This document shows positions 33,832 through 47,521 of a stretch of DNA of 64,000 nucleotides, piece by piece. The DNA is from Absidia repens (Eukaryota > Mucoromycota > Mucoromycetes > Mucorales > Cunninghamellaceae). The notes below the pieces were generated by a model that did not search any database, was not told the origin of the DNA, and was given only the letters and a program-made list of their open reading frames with translations. Within the stretch, counting starts at the first letter, position 1, and the number at the start of each line of letters is the position of its first letter. The position numbers and the translations under genes were made by a program. The DNA lies in contig MCGE01000025.1 of assembly GCA_002105175.1 (NCBI GenBank), positions 372,001 through 436,000 on the forward strand. Direction: 5' to 3'.

Positions 33832-35425
33832 CTATACAGCGGACGTTTGTTCGCTAGTCTCATAAACTGGTTGATCCACCTTGTCACTACCTTGTTCGAA
33901 GTTGGCTGGCTTAGGCACAAGTCCTACATTAAAGAAAAAAAAACCCGATTTAGTGAGAATGAGAAAAGCATAAAGCGCTGTTCCTCTCCAGACTTACCAA
34001 GAATTTCAAACATCTTTTTATCATCATTGAATTCATTGTTGGGCGTCGTCAATAATTTGTCCCCAGTAAATATCGAGTTGGCACCCGCCATGAAGCACAT
34101 ACTTTGTTCCGCCACGGAGAATCGGACACGACCAGCAGAGAGACGGACCATAGATTGAGGCATGATGATACGAGCTGTGGCAATCATACGCACCATTTCA
34201 AAGATTGATACAGGCTCTTGATTTTCCAAAGGAGTTCCTTTGACGGCTAAGAGAGCATTCACAGGTACACTTTCAGGATGTTTGCCCAAAGTCGATAATG
34301 TGTGTAACAACCCCACTCGGTCTTCTTCCTCTTCCCCAAGTCCAATAATCCCACCTGAGCATACAGAGATCCCAGCTTCTTGTGCATTGTTGATGGTTTC
34401 CAATCGTTCGTCGTAGCTCCGTGTTGAAATGATCTTGGGGTAAAATTCACGCGATGTGTCCAGATTGTGATTGTAAGCAGTCAAACCAGCTTCCTTCAGA
34501 TCCTTTGCTTGTTGCTCATTCAACATACCAAGAGTACAGCATACTTCCATCCCCATACCACTATGATATTAAATGTACCCAGTGTGAGTGAATAGCAATG
34601 ACGCCTACCCGCCCGTGCCCCGTCTCCATTTTTCCTCTTTTACTTTACTTACCGAATAGCCTTGACATGTCCTACGATCTTTTTGAAGTTGGATTTGCGA
34701 CCAGCCAAATCTCTCCATGCCGCACCCATACAGAATCTAATGGTGACAAGCATAATGATAATTGAGATGAGTGAGAATGTGTTGAAGAATCACTTGTCTT
34801 TCTCATCATTACCTAGTACTTCCAGCAGCCTTGGCACGTTGAGCAGCTTCAATGATCACATTTTCATCCAGCATCTTTTGAGCTTGCACGCTAGTCTTGT
34901 ATCTTGATGACTGTGGGCAATATTTACAGTCTTCAGTACACCCGCCAGTCTTGATGGATAACAATGTCGCTTGTTGAACTTCACGGGCATTGAAGTTCTC
35001 ATGATGAGTTTTGGCCTAGATTGAGATGGGCAGACATTAGATATGAGTGTTACTTTTTTTTTCGAATCTATCCCTCATTTGCGTCATATTCCAGCCTTCG
35101 CACATGCCCTTATACGCGTATCACCACTCCAACCCCACCCCCGCCCCGACCGAACCTCATATATTCAGACACTGTGTCAAAATTATCTGTCACTTACACC
35201 ATAGTACATCAATTCCAAGAAAGGGGAATCATAAATGGCTTGAATTTCTTCGCGAGTCCAATCGTTTCTTAGAGGACCACTGGCATGTAAAGCGGCAGCA
35301 GAGGAAGCAGGAGGAAGGGTGGATGAGGTAGTAGAAGCTGCGACAGAAGCAAGTCGAGAAGGTGTAGCTGTACTATAAAAACGAGCCGAATGGAGAGGAC
35401 GAATAGCAATACGGAAGGCAGACAT
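33832..35425 (-). CDS. BIO2: Biotin synthase (mitochondrial radical SAM enzyme)
   Basis: Inserts sulfur into dethiobiotin to make biotin, the last step of biotin synthesis, in mitochondria. Five exons: 35425-35198, 35015-34813, 34736-34653, 34560-33998, 33923-33832; 389 residues. The N-terminus ([18 protein letters not shown]) is a clear presequence. The radical-SAM CxxxCxxC that holds the 4Fe-4S cluster is [13 protein letters not shown]. Other signatures: [49 protein letters not shown] and [18 protein letters not shown] with the conserved Arg. All phases agree. No other biotin gene is beside it. Confidence 0.96.
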
Positions 35426-36944
35426 TGTGCAGACTCAATATAAATATATGAAGTATGAGAAGAAGGAAGAAAGAAAAAAAAAAAAAAAAAAAAAAAAGTA
35501 GCTTGAAATTTTTTAATCCCCAACTTTTTTTTTTTTTTATATCTAATGAGTGAGTCAACCTTTCCATAAATAGGCTGTTTGATAAATAAAGCAGAGAGAT
35601 CTTTGATTTCCATTTCCCAACAGAGATTATGATATGCCAATCACTTTAATAGCCTACGACCAGTATCAGTAGTAGTAGGATGGGTGCAGCGACCAAAATG
35701 AATTGTCCCTATCCCATTTGGTGTCATGTATATTTCCTGCACTATTGAATAAGATCATATTATAATAATAAAAGAAAAACTTGAATGACCTGATAATGGA
35801 ACTTTATTGCCCCAGGGCCATATTTTTTTTTTGTTTTTTTTTTATCAATTTTAAAGTCCTTCAGATCGACCAGCAGGCGTACCTGTAAAGGCGCACCACA
35901 AAATAAATCATTTTTCCCAGTCAATTCAGAATGAATGAAAATCCTTTAGCCATATCACGCATACCATATTATTTCATGTAAATAAATATGTAACTAAGGA
36001 CATACTCCCTGATCACAGTGGGTGGCCAAACGTAACATCGGAATCTATATTGCTCCGATCGATGCGTGAGCGTTGCACCGTCATGTCCTTGGCTGGGTTT
36101 TTGTTTGTTAGCTGCCATTGGAATATACATACACACACTTTTAATGATCCGATTTTTTTTTAACATGTTGATATGGCACCTCCAGGGGGAGGGTAGAGTT
36201 TAAACCACTTGCAATGCCTGTAAACATCACTGCAATAATGCATATCAAACTCTGCAGGGCATATGGTTCATCTGTAAATCTTGATAATAAAAAAATCTGA
36301 TTACTGTAGAAATAGCCTTGGATGGATTTCCATATCGACTGATAATAAACGAACAGTAGTATTATATAAATTTAATGAAAGCATATCAAGATGGTTTGTA
36401 CTGTATCAATATTGAGGTTATGATGCAAGTGAAAAACTTGGATCTCATAGAAAGTGCTATGAGGAGGATTTTATTTTTATTTGAACGATTAAACGTTTAG
36501 CCATGTAATCTGACAGCACAAGATGATGAGGAATAAACTTACGTGCTTAACCAAAAGAAAGCGTTATATTAGGGATGAGGACAACGTAAAAGCAAAAAGA
36601 TATGACATATTTTATTTAGGTGAAGATATACAGTAAGCTATATCAAACTAGGCTAGTCTAATAATAATATTATAATACCTGTATAAATGTGAGGCAATTA
36701 ACTATTGCGTTGGGGACAATCCTGTTTTATAATAAACATAACCCATCCGAACAGGGGAAGTCATTCTACGAGGAAAGCCCAACTATTCTACAGTGGGGGG
36801 GGGGTTAGCTAAAATATCCCGAGCCGTTCCATATTGTCTGCAAAGGTTATCAAAAAAAAAAACCAACCATGTTGCCAATGCTGACTGGTGGTGGTTACTG
36901 TCATGAGAAAATAGCCAAAGGTTAATTGTCGTAAAATCTTTCAA
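35426..36944. other. Intergenic
   Basis: About 1.5 kb upstream of biotin synthase, with A/T runs (35475-35497, 35525-35539). A short block near 36605-36660 (CATATTTTATTTAGG... GTAAGCTA... CTAGGCTAGT) weakly resembles the minus-strand body of repeat R5 and may be a repeat fragment. No gene seen. Confidence 0.4.
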
Positions 36945-38100
36945 ACCCCGCCCACGTGAATATTTATTTACTCCACTTTCTTTTTTCTTTTTTCTTTTTT
37001 CTTTTTTCTTTTTTCTTTTTTCTTTTTTTTCTTCATCATTCAACTTTTTGGGGCCATGTTGATCTTAGATTAATGTCAGGACTAGTTTAGACGGGATTTC
37101 AGAACAGGGATCACAAGATGCATGGGAACCCCCTTTCATTTTGGATTCAGGATTTAGAGCCACCATTAGCTTGGTTTAGTATTAGTTTGTACGTGGCTTA
37201 TATACAGCTAGCATCTACAGTTTAATAAAACGTGTTTCTCATTATTTATGTCAATGCAAAATGTCCCATTAGTCTCTTTCATGACTTGTACAATAGATCC
37301 TTTTTTCATTAGCATCACCTCGTTTGATTAGTGTTGATCATTGTTTATACTTCAATACAAGATATCTCTATGTATTATATAATATATTACACTCCAGTTC
37401 TCAGTTTCCCTTTAGATTAGCGTTGACCATTCTTCAAATCCCACTTTAGTTTTCTTCATGCTTCCTCTAATAGATTTTTTCATTCAATCCCTTTTTACAA
37501 TGAACCTCTCGACTTTAGTTTTAGTATCTACCAGTATGTTCCAATAAACTTTACCTTTGTAAATATATATTAATTAACTATCCTCTGACTCACTAGATAA
37601 TAAACAATTTCGTTCATGCAACTGTTTTTTGACCTAATATTTGGTATTTTTACTATCGAACATAGCCATATTTCTGCTCGGCCAATCATATAAATCAATC
37701 TAGGTCGTGCTGTGCATTTAACTAATACAACAGAGCATTTGGCACTGCTGTGTTGTAGCTTATCTATGACTCTTTTCCCCGCCTCCCTGGAAACCAAGCA
37801 ACTGGTTGATAGTTCTAGGTCACTTCATATAGAATCATGGTCGTATTCCCATTCTAATCTACCTGGGCCATACCCTCCACTACACTGGCTATTTTTTCTT
37901 CTTCTTGTGTGCGTATGTGGTGTAATATTGGTGATAATAATAACAATAAAAGAAGCCTAAACTGAAGTCAGTTGAGTGAAACTAAGGGATCGCCCATCAA
38001 GGTGCAACATGGCGAGGATTTTTAATTCTATCAAAAGCCACATCGTAACAACCTCTCCCCATTGACCTTGTATATTAGATATTACAGTAATAAAGGTTTG
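36945..38100 (+). repeat. Interspersed repeat, copy R7 (longest copy)
   Basis: Begins with the head CAAACCCCGCCCACGTGAAT (36941-36960), then a (TTTTTTC)n stretch, the core TTAGATTAATGTCAGGACTA (about 37067), GATGCATGGGAACC..TTTCATTTTGGATTC (37117-37148), GTTTAGTATTAGTTTG (37174) and a long body containing ATTAGTGTTGATCATT (37330), GATTAGCGTTGACCATTCTTC (37413), GTTGATAGTTCTAGGTCA (37804), GAAGTCAGTTGAGTGA (37964) and ACAACCTCTCCCC (38048). It shares the body with R1. No recognisable protein is encoded, so it looks non-autonomous. Confidence 0.8.
36973..37028. repeat. (TTTTTTC)n minisatellite inside repeat R7
   Basis: About seven heptamer units of T6C between the head and the core of the R7 element. 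Confidence 0.85.
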
Positions 38101-38423
38101 CTTTATACATCCTTGCTAAACTGCACTTCTAATATATATATATATATATATATATACCCTAACACTTTGACCTAAAAATAAGCACAACTATATTTCACTT
38201 TCACTAAATAACAATAACATAACATATGTATGGCATTTGATGTTGGGTCAGATTAAAAACATATTGTATGACAAGTGAAAAGATATAATTTTTTATTGTG
38301 GCTAAAAAAGAAAAAAAGATGATGGGTCAACTAACTAAGGTACACTACACTACATTACAATACACTAAAAATGAATGGGAGGCCGGGGGTAAAAGGGAAG
38401 AAGGGAGATAAAACAAAAAGAAA

Positions 38424-38814
38424 CTATGTCTTGACTATACTTTTCCAAACAGCTTGTCGGCGGGTGGAACGAGAGGATGACCGTTTCGGATCGCGATAAG
38501 AGCCATGTTGCTGTTTAGGATATCCACCGTCTTCCGTCGTTATGGTGGCATTTGTATTCGTGGAATTGATGCTGATTTGACTTGACGAGAAATCATTGGG
38601 ACGCCGTTGATACTCATGAAGACTGACAGATGAAAGAGATGGTTGTGGTGATAATGGACTGGACATCGTTGCTCGTGGAGGCATTGGTGTTGATGTTGAT
38701 GATGATGATTGATGTTGAAATGGTGGTGGGGTTTCAATCACCAAAGAATGTTTGTTTTGGTGTTGTTGCTGCTGCTGTTGTTGTTGTTTAATCATGGATG
38801 CTGCCGTTGTTGTT

Positions 38815-38845
<31 letters not shown>

Positions 38846-39869
38846 CAGGGATAAAGGTGCATTCCAAGATCGCTCGACGTTGCCATTTTTTTCTTCGAGT
38901 GCCCAAGATCCCATCTGCTTTTGTTGATGGTGAGGAGGATGCTGACGAATTTGATTTTTCAAGAGTCCATACCATATTGCCGTATTCCCAATCATGTTCA
39001 TCATTCCAGTCTGAATCCACCCAAACCCATGTCCACACAACTTTCTTGATAGTATGACTAGTGCTATCGCCATTGTATAGTTGATGATTGTCCAATTGTA
39101 CAGGTGACGGTAAAACAAACTGTTGTTTCGGAAGAACTGCGTAATGGTGTTCGTCTGTCCATGGCGTGCGTTCCAGTGGTAAAGTCATCGAATGCCATGA
39201 TCCTGTCAAAGGAGAGCGTCGTTGGTTTTCATAAATCACAAATGTAAAAGGATCACTGCTGTCACGAGAGGTATGGAATTGCTGCTGCTGATGTTTATCC
39301 AAAGAGCGTACCATAAATTGCTGCTGATAATCCAAGGCACGCTGCACCAACCGTTGACGGGAAGCTTGCGATGATTGAGGAGGCGGCAATAAGAAGTGTA
39401 CGAGTTCCTTGACCTCAGGATGATTCAATACAAGTGGGTACCAATGACAGTGAGTCAAGAAGGCAAGACCAATAAGCATAACAATCCAACGAGTAGGCAA
39501 TAGTTGATGTAATGTCACCCAAGAGATATAACCATACAAACCAAGTAGGAATAAATGAGGAGGGTGGCGACTAATGTACCAAGTTCGGAAGTGGTTGAGC
39601 TGGATTACGCCTTGATCCCGGCACCATTCCACCAAGGCAATATGTTTGGCTTTCTTTGGAGAATAGCAGTAATAGAGTAAGGGTAGCAATGGAATCACAT
39701 AGACGGCGAGAATGGAAAAGTACTGGCACAAAATATACCAACCAATGTATACAGGAAGTCGCGAGGGAGCTGAGTGTAGGGATACGTTGGGTTTAGTTTT
39801 GCTGTTATCGTTTTTTTCAGAATCAAATAGAGATCCCTTTGAATAGTGAGCAACACCATCAAAGTTCAT
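38424..39869 (-). CDS. Pex23/Pex30-like peroxin (dysferlin domains)
   Basis: Single-exon gene of 481 residues. The N-terminal third is membrane-associated, with hydrophobic stretches at ~40-66 (GWYILCQYFSILAVYVIPLL) and ~107-145. A split dysferlin domain follows: DysF-N around residue 210-240 (FVIYENQRR...W...LPLERTPWTDE) and DysF-C around 275-305 (VWTWVWVDSDWNDEHDWEYG, then NMVW). This arrangement is typical of the fungal Pex23/24/28-32 family, which shapes ER domains that regulate peroxisome biogenesis. The C-terminal ~130 residues are low complexity (poly-Thr, poly-Gln, Ser/Pro) and basic at the end. Which paralogue it is cannot be told from this sequence alone. Confidence 0.85.
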
Positions 39870-40496
39870 TCTATAAATACAAAATAATAAAAGAAGGGAA
39901 GAAGAGAAAAAACAATGAGCAGGGAAAGTGCAACCTGAATATTTTTAACAAATGCGCCGACTCCCTTTTTAAATCACCGCTATACCACACAGAGAACACT
40001 TGGACTTAAGGTGATTGTGCTAATGTCACACGGTGATACAATGAAATGAAACTCGCCAATAGATGATCGCATGTGAAAAAAAAACATGCAAAATATCTTA
40101 TCAATATCAATACGATGATTTCAAGTCTGTGCTCATATTATCTAGATAAACAACATGGATACAGTATTTGCGGTTCCTCCACTTGCCCTTTCCCTTCCTT
40201 ACCATAAATAATCTGTGTATGCGATACAGCACTGTACAGTACAGTAGTGTATCTTGATTGTATGTAATTAAAAAACACATGTCCAAGCTACGAAATAGAT
40301 TACAGATGCATTGAAAAGACAATGAAATTTATCATCCCTTCCCCTTTTTTCAATCGATTTGACAAATATTTGATGTACATAATAATCATATACATGAATT
40401 CCCCCTTTTCTGTCTTCCTTGCATCGTCGTCAACCGTCTACTTAATGATAAATATCCAAGATGAAATGTGCTAACATTGAAAACAAACCACCAATT
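39870..40496. other. Intergenic
   Basis: AT-rich upstream region of the Pex-like gene, with a CTGTACAGTACAGTAG stretch near 40230. No recognisable gene. Confidence 0.45.
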
Positions 40497-40727
40497 TTAT
40501 TTTAATCGGCGCTTCGTGCTCAAAACTTGTCCCTGAATTTCATTCCACAGTTTCTTCTTCCCCTCCCTTTCCTCGAGTTTCACGCCCGCTTCCTTTATAT
40601 CATTTGAAGTCCCATTTCCATCATACCAATAACACATATAAACTACATTCAACAACAACATCAACAACGAAAAGAGAGGCAATAGACATAGAATAAATAA
40701 AAACAAAAGGTATCCGACATCAAACAT
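40497..40727 (-). CDS. Possible 76-residue single-pass membrane protein
   Basis: Small open frame beginning MFDVGYLLFLFILCLLPLFS with one long hydrophobic segment (residues ~5-35), then a charged soluble tail (VKLEEREGKKKLWNEIQ). It stands alone between two minus-strand genes, and AATAAAA follows the stop on the minus strand (around 40495). No family recognised; could be real or chance. Confidence 0.33.
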   Translation of the reverse strand: MFDVGYLLFLFILCLLPLFSLLMLLLNVVYMCYWYDGNGTSNDIKEAGVKLEEREGKKKLWNEIQGQVLSTKRRLK

Positions 40728-40811
40728 TATCGTTTATTGTATGTATATTGTCCCCAAAATCCCTAAAAAAAAAACATGTATTCAAAATAAAAAACAAAAG
40801 GTATAACTAAA

Positions 40812-43031
40812 CTAAATAATTTTGTAGTATCGCATTATGGCTATAGATGTCATACAGAAGGTTAATATGGATGCTGTAATACACACAAACCAAGTCAAAT
40901 CCTAATCCAACCGAAAAAAAAAGTTGTTGAGTACTTTGCTGCTAGATGCATTGAAGGCACTGTCACTTACTTCTCTATTCTCGCCAGGTACCCGGACATT
41001 CATTCCAAATAAGCCAGTGATCAAGTTCATTGGAATTAAAACACTTCCCAGGGCGGTCATTTTGGATAAAACATCGTTGATTTCGTTGTTTGTTTGCGTC
41101 ATTTCAATGGATATTTGTGCCAAGTAATTGGAATGAGACCGAGAGGATATTTTTTCATAATGGTTCAAAGACTGTAGCATTGTAATCAAATGATCTATAC
41201 AATTATATATATAAGCATCAGAAACAAAGCATGACATGTTCCTGGAAGGGGTTTTTTTTGCCTTACCTTGGACATCCCCAAGATAAATTACCACTTCGGG
41301 GCGAATGATGGGTTTGGATATAGAACCATGGTTGGATTTGTTGGTGGTATTGACAACTTGGCCGCGTTTGATAAGAGTTTTGACCACATCCACTTTGGTG
41401 ACCAACAAGCGTAGTAGACTCATCATTCGTTTTCGACAATAGCCAATTCGACGTAACATATCACTTTGTTCCGACTCCTTCAGAATCAACACCAGTTCAT
41501 CAATCGAATCCACTTCAAATTCAATCCCGCGAATCAGTGGTGCAAATGAATCAGTAATGTCGTCCAATAATCCATAGCATATCCAATCTAATGTCCAAGT
41601 CGATAGTTTGTTTTGAATAAGTAAAAGATCATACTCACAGCATATCCACCGCCTTTGTTTCTTTGTTTTGGTTTTTTGTACCTGGAGTCACATTGATATA
41701 GTCTTTCAATTGCTTGATCCGTCGACGGACATTATATGGATGAGGGATAGGTCTAAAATGAAACTAATGATAATAATAATAAGAGTGATAAAAAATAAAA
41801 AATAAAAAAAATAAAAAGTGAGCAACATGCGAGTAGTTTGTATAATATAAATATTCAACTTTACCGTAAGAATGCCCTGTTTGAAGATCAAGATGTAAAC
41901 GCCAAGAGGTTGAAGATAATGCACTGACATTGGATCCTGGTCAAAACTACGAAAGCAAACAAAGCAATAGTTTTTGAAGACTTCGCACTTTTCCCTTGGC
42001 TCTTCCATTGCAATATCTTCGGTTGTCAATGGATGGATCTGGAAGGCTTTGCTGAGCTGTTTCATTTCTGTTTCTGTTGGACACATCACATCTAACCAAA
42101 AACATCCTTTTTGAAGCATCGAAGATAACTTGTCCTCCGTCGTAGGTGGTAGTTCTGCAACATCTTTTGCATGAATTGTTGAAGGTTCAGCCACACTATA
42201 TAAGGAGACTCTATATGCATCTTCGTGTTGGTAGTGTTGTTTTGCAGAGTACTACATAAGAAAAGACCAGGAATTAAAAATGTAAATAACAAGGACTCTA
42301 ATATTTTACTCACTATTTAAGAACTTACGTTGGTATAATCATCATAAAAATGACCATAATGGACATCTGTGAATTTCCGCAGTAAACCATCGTTGTAATA
42401 ATTGTGATTTCCTTTGAATGAGTTGCCGTTGGTCTTCTTATTGTCATGATAATCTTTCACCCATTGGTCAAGTAGATCATAGTCAATACAATCATCATCA
42501 TTATCTTCGGTGTTGTTCATGCTGTCGTTGCTTGGCTGATGTCTTGGAAAGCATACGTCCTCTTCTATGGTGCTGCTGTTGCTGGTAGTAGTGGTTCTGT
42601 GGTATAAGCTGTTGAGTGGCGTACCTGAGCCGGAAGAAGAGTGTCTGGAGTAGGGAGTCAGGTCGTTTTTAGGTCTTGTCACCAATGGCGAGGGAGATTC
42701 TTGGGAGCTACTCAAATCAATAAGCATAGTAGGTGGTCCGTCGTGATATCGGGTGAATTCTTGGCCCTGTTCCTATGATACGTTGACAATGGAATAGTGG
42801 CAGCATATAAATATTAGATAAGGTTCATATGGACTTTGTAGCCATACTTACCACATCGTCTTCGGAGGGAGATGAGGAGGGAATCGATGAGTAGTTCTTG
42901 GGCCGTTTGAAAAAGAGATTGAGGGGTTGTGAAGATGAAGTAGTTGAGAGAGGATCGTAACGACTGTTGGTAATAGATCGGCGTGATTTGGTGGATTGTT
43001 TCGATCCGTTGCGTAATTTCGGTTTGGTCAT
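40812..43031 (-). CDS. CorA/Alr-type magnesium transporter
   Basis: Plasma-membrane or organellar divalent-cation (Mg2+) channel of the CorA/ALR family, 575 residues in seven exons: 43031-42852, 42772-42329, 42251-41865, 41763-41682, 41587-41267, 41194-40971, 40901-40812. The N-terminal ~200 residues are Ser/Asn-rich and disordered. The soluble domain has CFWLDVMCPTETEMKQLSKAF, FQIHPLTTEDI, CFVCFRSFDQD, RPIPHPYNVRRRIKQL and LDDITDSFAPLIRGIE. Pore helix TM1 (LIPMNLITGLF) ends with the diagnostic GMN motif; the last exon supplies TM2 (LTWFVCITASILTFCMTSIA). Without the final splice the frame would end before TM2, so the last intron (40970-40902) is needed. Upstream in-frame ATG (43259) rejected because of low-complexity leader. 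Confidence 0.93.
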
Positions 43032-43429
43032 TGAATGGAAGTATAAAGTAAATCTATATGTATAGTGGACGGAAAGAGAGGAAGGATGCAAGTAACGAAA
43101 GAAAGGAAATCCGTGGAATAAGATTGAAGATTGAATACAAAAAGAAAAGGAGGAGAGAAAAAAAAGGGCCCGCAGTGTTCTGGGGAATAAAAATAAAATA
43201 AAATAAAAAATCGGCCAATCGGGATCGACCAGCGGGCGTTTAAAATCGGTAAGGGGCAATTTTTGTGATGCTCATTATGCACCGGGTAAAAGGGGAGAGA
43301 AGGAGTAAGGCAGATCACATTAGCATGATTGGTATACAGATAATAGATGGATGGTAAAAAAGGGATATTTTATTGTGAATAACAAAAAGTAAATATAATA
43401 ATAATAAATAATAAAACAAATTCTAAATA
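43032..43429. other. Intergenic
   Basis: Between the CorA-like start and the Ric1 3' end (both minus). A TTTATT (AATAAA on the minus strand) at 43369-43374 lies 60 bases after the Ric1 stop and is a likely poly(A) signal. Confidence 0.5.
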
Positions 43430-46400
43430 CTACAAATCTTGCATGGCTTGCACCACAGAGTCCATCCCATTTTGCAGAGGTTCATTTGATTTTTCAGCCA
43501 TTCGAGTTTGGAGAGCCGATAATGCTTCATGCAAAGTTCTGCCTGTATCTATTCAATATAAATCACATATACAGTTGTTAGTTGTATAAATTCTATCTAT
43601 TCTGTCTATTTTGAACAAACCACTTACGATCAATTGAGCTCAGGAATCGGACCAATTCTTTGCAAAGTTCATAATCATCCACATCCATCGCCTTTTGTAA
43701 CAATCGAATGGTATCCTACATAATAATATTATTCGAAAAAAAAAGTTAACCCCTGCGTTTTGTTGTTTTCTTGTATCCTTTACCTTGCCCCCAGTTGTGA
43801 GAGGTTGCATTGTTTGTAGAATGATTAAATAAGAAGTCGCTGTTCGTAGTCTACCGTCGGTCAAACATAACTACGTAAAAAAAAATAAAAAACATGTCGT
43901 TAATATTACGTTTTATATGGTATTCTCATTTCTTTTCTACTTACTTCAAATAAATCTTCTGGTTTACCGACAGACGCAAATAGATGATCCCATAAAGCCA
44001 CTTCCGTTTTCCTTGCACAACTGACAATCACGTCCAAAGCATGGGGAAATTGATCCAAAAATCGGATCACGAGGGGTAAAATGGCATCTAATGACATATA
44101 TGGAAGGTCAGTCAGTCAGTCAGGTCCATGTGTGATTCATCATGTGTAATATTTAGGCTTACCTTGATTATCTGTAGGGGTCTTTTCAGCCTCTTCTTCC
44201 AAAACGGTGTGAAGTAATATTTCCAATGAGTGGCCAAAATAGATCAATCGTTCATATGCCCGGGCAAAAACTACAGCGTCTTCCTCCAATTGTTGTTGAA
44301 GCAGATTCCGGATCAAATGATGTATAAAGAGGTGTGTCTAGAAAAAAATAGTGTTGAAATATCTATAAGTTGACGTGCTCATCAAGCTTCTTTTCCATTC
44401 AATTTTTTTTTTTTTACCTTTGTATTGGTCTTGTATTGTAAAAATCCGAGTGTGTCACGATAGATGATATTCTGTTCCATTCCGACAATCACGCCTTTAT
44501 CTAGTAATACAGCTATAAAAACGAAAAGTATCTTTCAGCACAGCCATATTAAATTTAATTATAGAAAGGGAAGCTTACCATGGGGATAAAAATCCAATGG
44601 TATATAGATGGCCTTTGAAGTCAGTTGGTGCAAGTCGGTCTGCCATCTTGATTCACCTTCCATTTCCATCCATGATTGCGAGTGTGGGGATGTTGGCTCG
44701 ATGCCAATGCGATAGCCAAGTGAATAAGGTCGAGCTCCAATATCACGATATTGAAACCCATTGCCGGATCCAATTGGTGTTGTAGGGGTAGAAGGTTCAC
44801 TTTCCATCGTCATCATATTTTCCTTGTTGAAAGCTTGAAATCCATATCCATCACCACGCATGACATTAGTAAATACCTATGATAGAAGAACGTCAATGTT
44901 AATTGACCTCAGTCTAATTTCATTAAGTCTGGTGATAGTTCTTTGAGTTTACCTTGACACCGCGGCCATCCACTGCCCATATTGATGTCCATAAATTTGC
45001 CACACTTTTTTGACCAACCCAATAATATTCCACCTCCTCCATCAATACATGCAAGTCGTAAGTCCAGTGACCACTCCTGCTGTGACCATTGCTACTTCGG
45101 GAATCTTGTTGTTCTGTCAAATCCGAATCGTCATCATCACTCTATTGGGAGAAAACAAGGATGAAGAAAATGAGTTTTTCTAATGAAGATATATGGTAAC
45201 ACATTGCTGAGTTGGTCAGAACGGGAAAACTTACAGGGAATTTGGGAGATAGCATCATCAGTTTTCCATCCACTAGTAGCAATATGTTGGATAGCGTAAT
45301 GTCGTCCACGGAGTAGATCCGATCTGGCAGCATGATGAAAAGAGAAATAATTAGCATCTTTATCACTGTGTTTGATTACTAGTTGACTTACCTCCACAAT
45401 CACCATGAAAGAGACTGATAGCACGCACACGTGCTGCTCGGGCTACAATACCAGATAATGAGAGTTGTCTGACTAAATCAATTCGGGTGGCAGGAGGATT
45501 TCCTTCCGCGTAATGGACAGAGTATATTGATAGCTGGTTATCCAAAGTATAAACCAGTAGAGTATTGCCGCAGATTGTCATAAAAACAGGTACTGAATTT
45601 AATGGCTCTGTATGAAGGATATAAGCTTGATCCAAGTTGTGATCCCTAGAGTACATTTGTATCTAAAAGAATAATAAAAATAAAAGTAAGTCTCAAGCAT
45701 TTTACCGAGAGTTCCTCATCTCTTCCACACAGCTACTTACCTCGTAGATCTTATTGGAATCATGGGTGCTTGATGAAGTAAGCATTTCACAGGCAACAAT
45801 CAAAATGTTCTTGTACCAAACCAATCCCCCACGGACCAAAATTTGCTGTTCTTGCTGTTGATTACCAAATAATTTCCATCGATTTGATAATGTACTAAAG
45901 TGAGCCAAACCACGTTTGCCTGCCACAGCAATAAATTTACCATCTGAACTAATCGATGCATACTATATCAAAGTAAAAAAAAAAAAAAAAAAAAAAAAAG
46001 TTAGTTGAAGTCAGGTTATAGTATAAAATCAACATACATACCCGAATAGGCCAATGTTCGGTAATATACATAGAGGGATATAGTATATGAGTCCATGCAA
46101 CAGCATCGGGATCGATTGTATTAGTGTTGTTTTCTTGATAATCGCCACCATTGTTGTATAATAAAAGTCGATCATCCATTTGTAACAACCCCCTTCGAGC
46201 ATTATCCTACAAATAAAAGTATGAAATAAAATATCAGTACGAATATATGTTTTTCGTTTCCTTTTTTTGTTTTTTCTTCTTCTTCCGGCTAATGCTTACC
46301 GAGTTGTGGAAAGAGGTCAGAGCGGATTTTGCAAAAGGTAGAATATATAGATGGCTTGAATGCTGATCCTGAGTATTTTGTGATAATACAAAGAGTTGAT

Positions 46401-47488
46401 GATTTCCTGGTCCCCAGAACTACACGGTAATAAGTAAAAGTAAGTTTAAATGAATGAAGAATTTATTCAACTCCTTTGTTTGAGTGTGTATTTCATCCTT
46501 GGGTTTGATCTCTTACCATGCTGCTGACTTGTTGGACATATGTATCTTGAACACGAGTAAAACCGTCTTCTGTATCTATCAAATCTTCTACATCATCCAT
46601 TGAGCATAGTAACGCACCGTATACACTCCAGACAGCCAATCCACCATGGCCCAAAAATCCAGCCGATAATGCGTATCCATCCAGTGACCATGTTAAACTT
46701 TGGATTGCCCCGACTTGGTGATGCTTCTGAGGAGGAGAATGATGTTGTTGTTGCTGCTGTTGCTGCTGCTGTGTTGATGACGAAGGGACATCTGTTGCTG
46801 TGGATGATGATGGTTCTGTTGATGACGATGACACTCCTACTCCATTTGTGTGATTTCCAGTACCATTCGTTTGTGTTTTTGATGTGGAAGATGCCATGGT
46901 CATTGCGGGTAATTTCATTTGATGAGATAAAATGGGTGTTGAGGTATAATTTCGTACAGAATATACATAGATAGCGCCACTAATAGCCGATCAAAGAAAA
47001 TAACCAATTTTTAACCATCTGTAATCTAGATAATATGGTGTTCCTCTTACCTTTCAGTACCAATAGCTATCAAGGAAAATTTCGCGTTGATGGCAAGACA
47101 TGTAGCAGAATCAAAAGAATCGGAAGTCGTATTACCATGGAAGCATCTACCGGACCAGTGGACGGACTCAGTGAAGGATGGAGCAGACGGAGACACAGGT
47201 GAATGTATACTTGAATCTGACTATTGACACAAAAAACATAAAAAATAAAAAAAAAATAAAAAAATAAAAAATGGGGTTAAACATTTATCGTTTTCATATC
47301 CCATAGTTTACCTTGGTTGAGCTTTTACTGTCACGTCTTTGCCTTTGATTCTGGATAAAATAAACCCGGCCGACATTGGTGATCCAGACGGAAATGTTCA
47401 TTAGTTTATCGTAAGCCATCGTTTCGACATGTTCTACAATATTGATAATAAAAAACCACGTTATGTAAATGAGCCGCGTAATTGCTAA

Positions 47489-47521
<33 letters not shown>

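Noticed and set aside
36600..36665. Possible minus-strand fragment of the repeat body
   Set aside because: Only about 50 bases of patchy similarity to R5; too weak to list as a copy.
43032..43259. Upstream in-frame ATG for the CorA-like transporter
   Set aside because: It would add a hydrophobic low-complexity leader not seen in the family; the ATG at 43031 starts a normal Lys/Ser-rich N-terminus.
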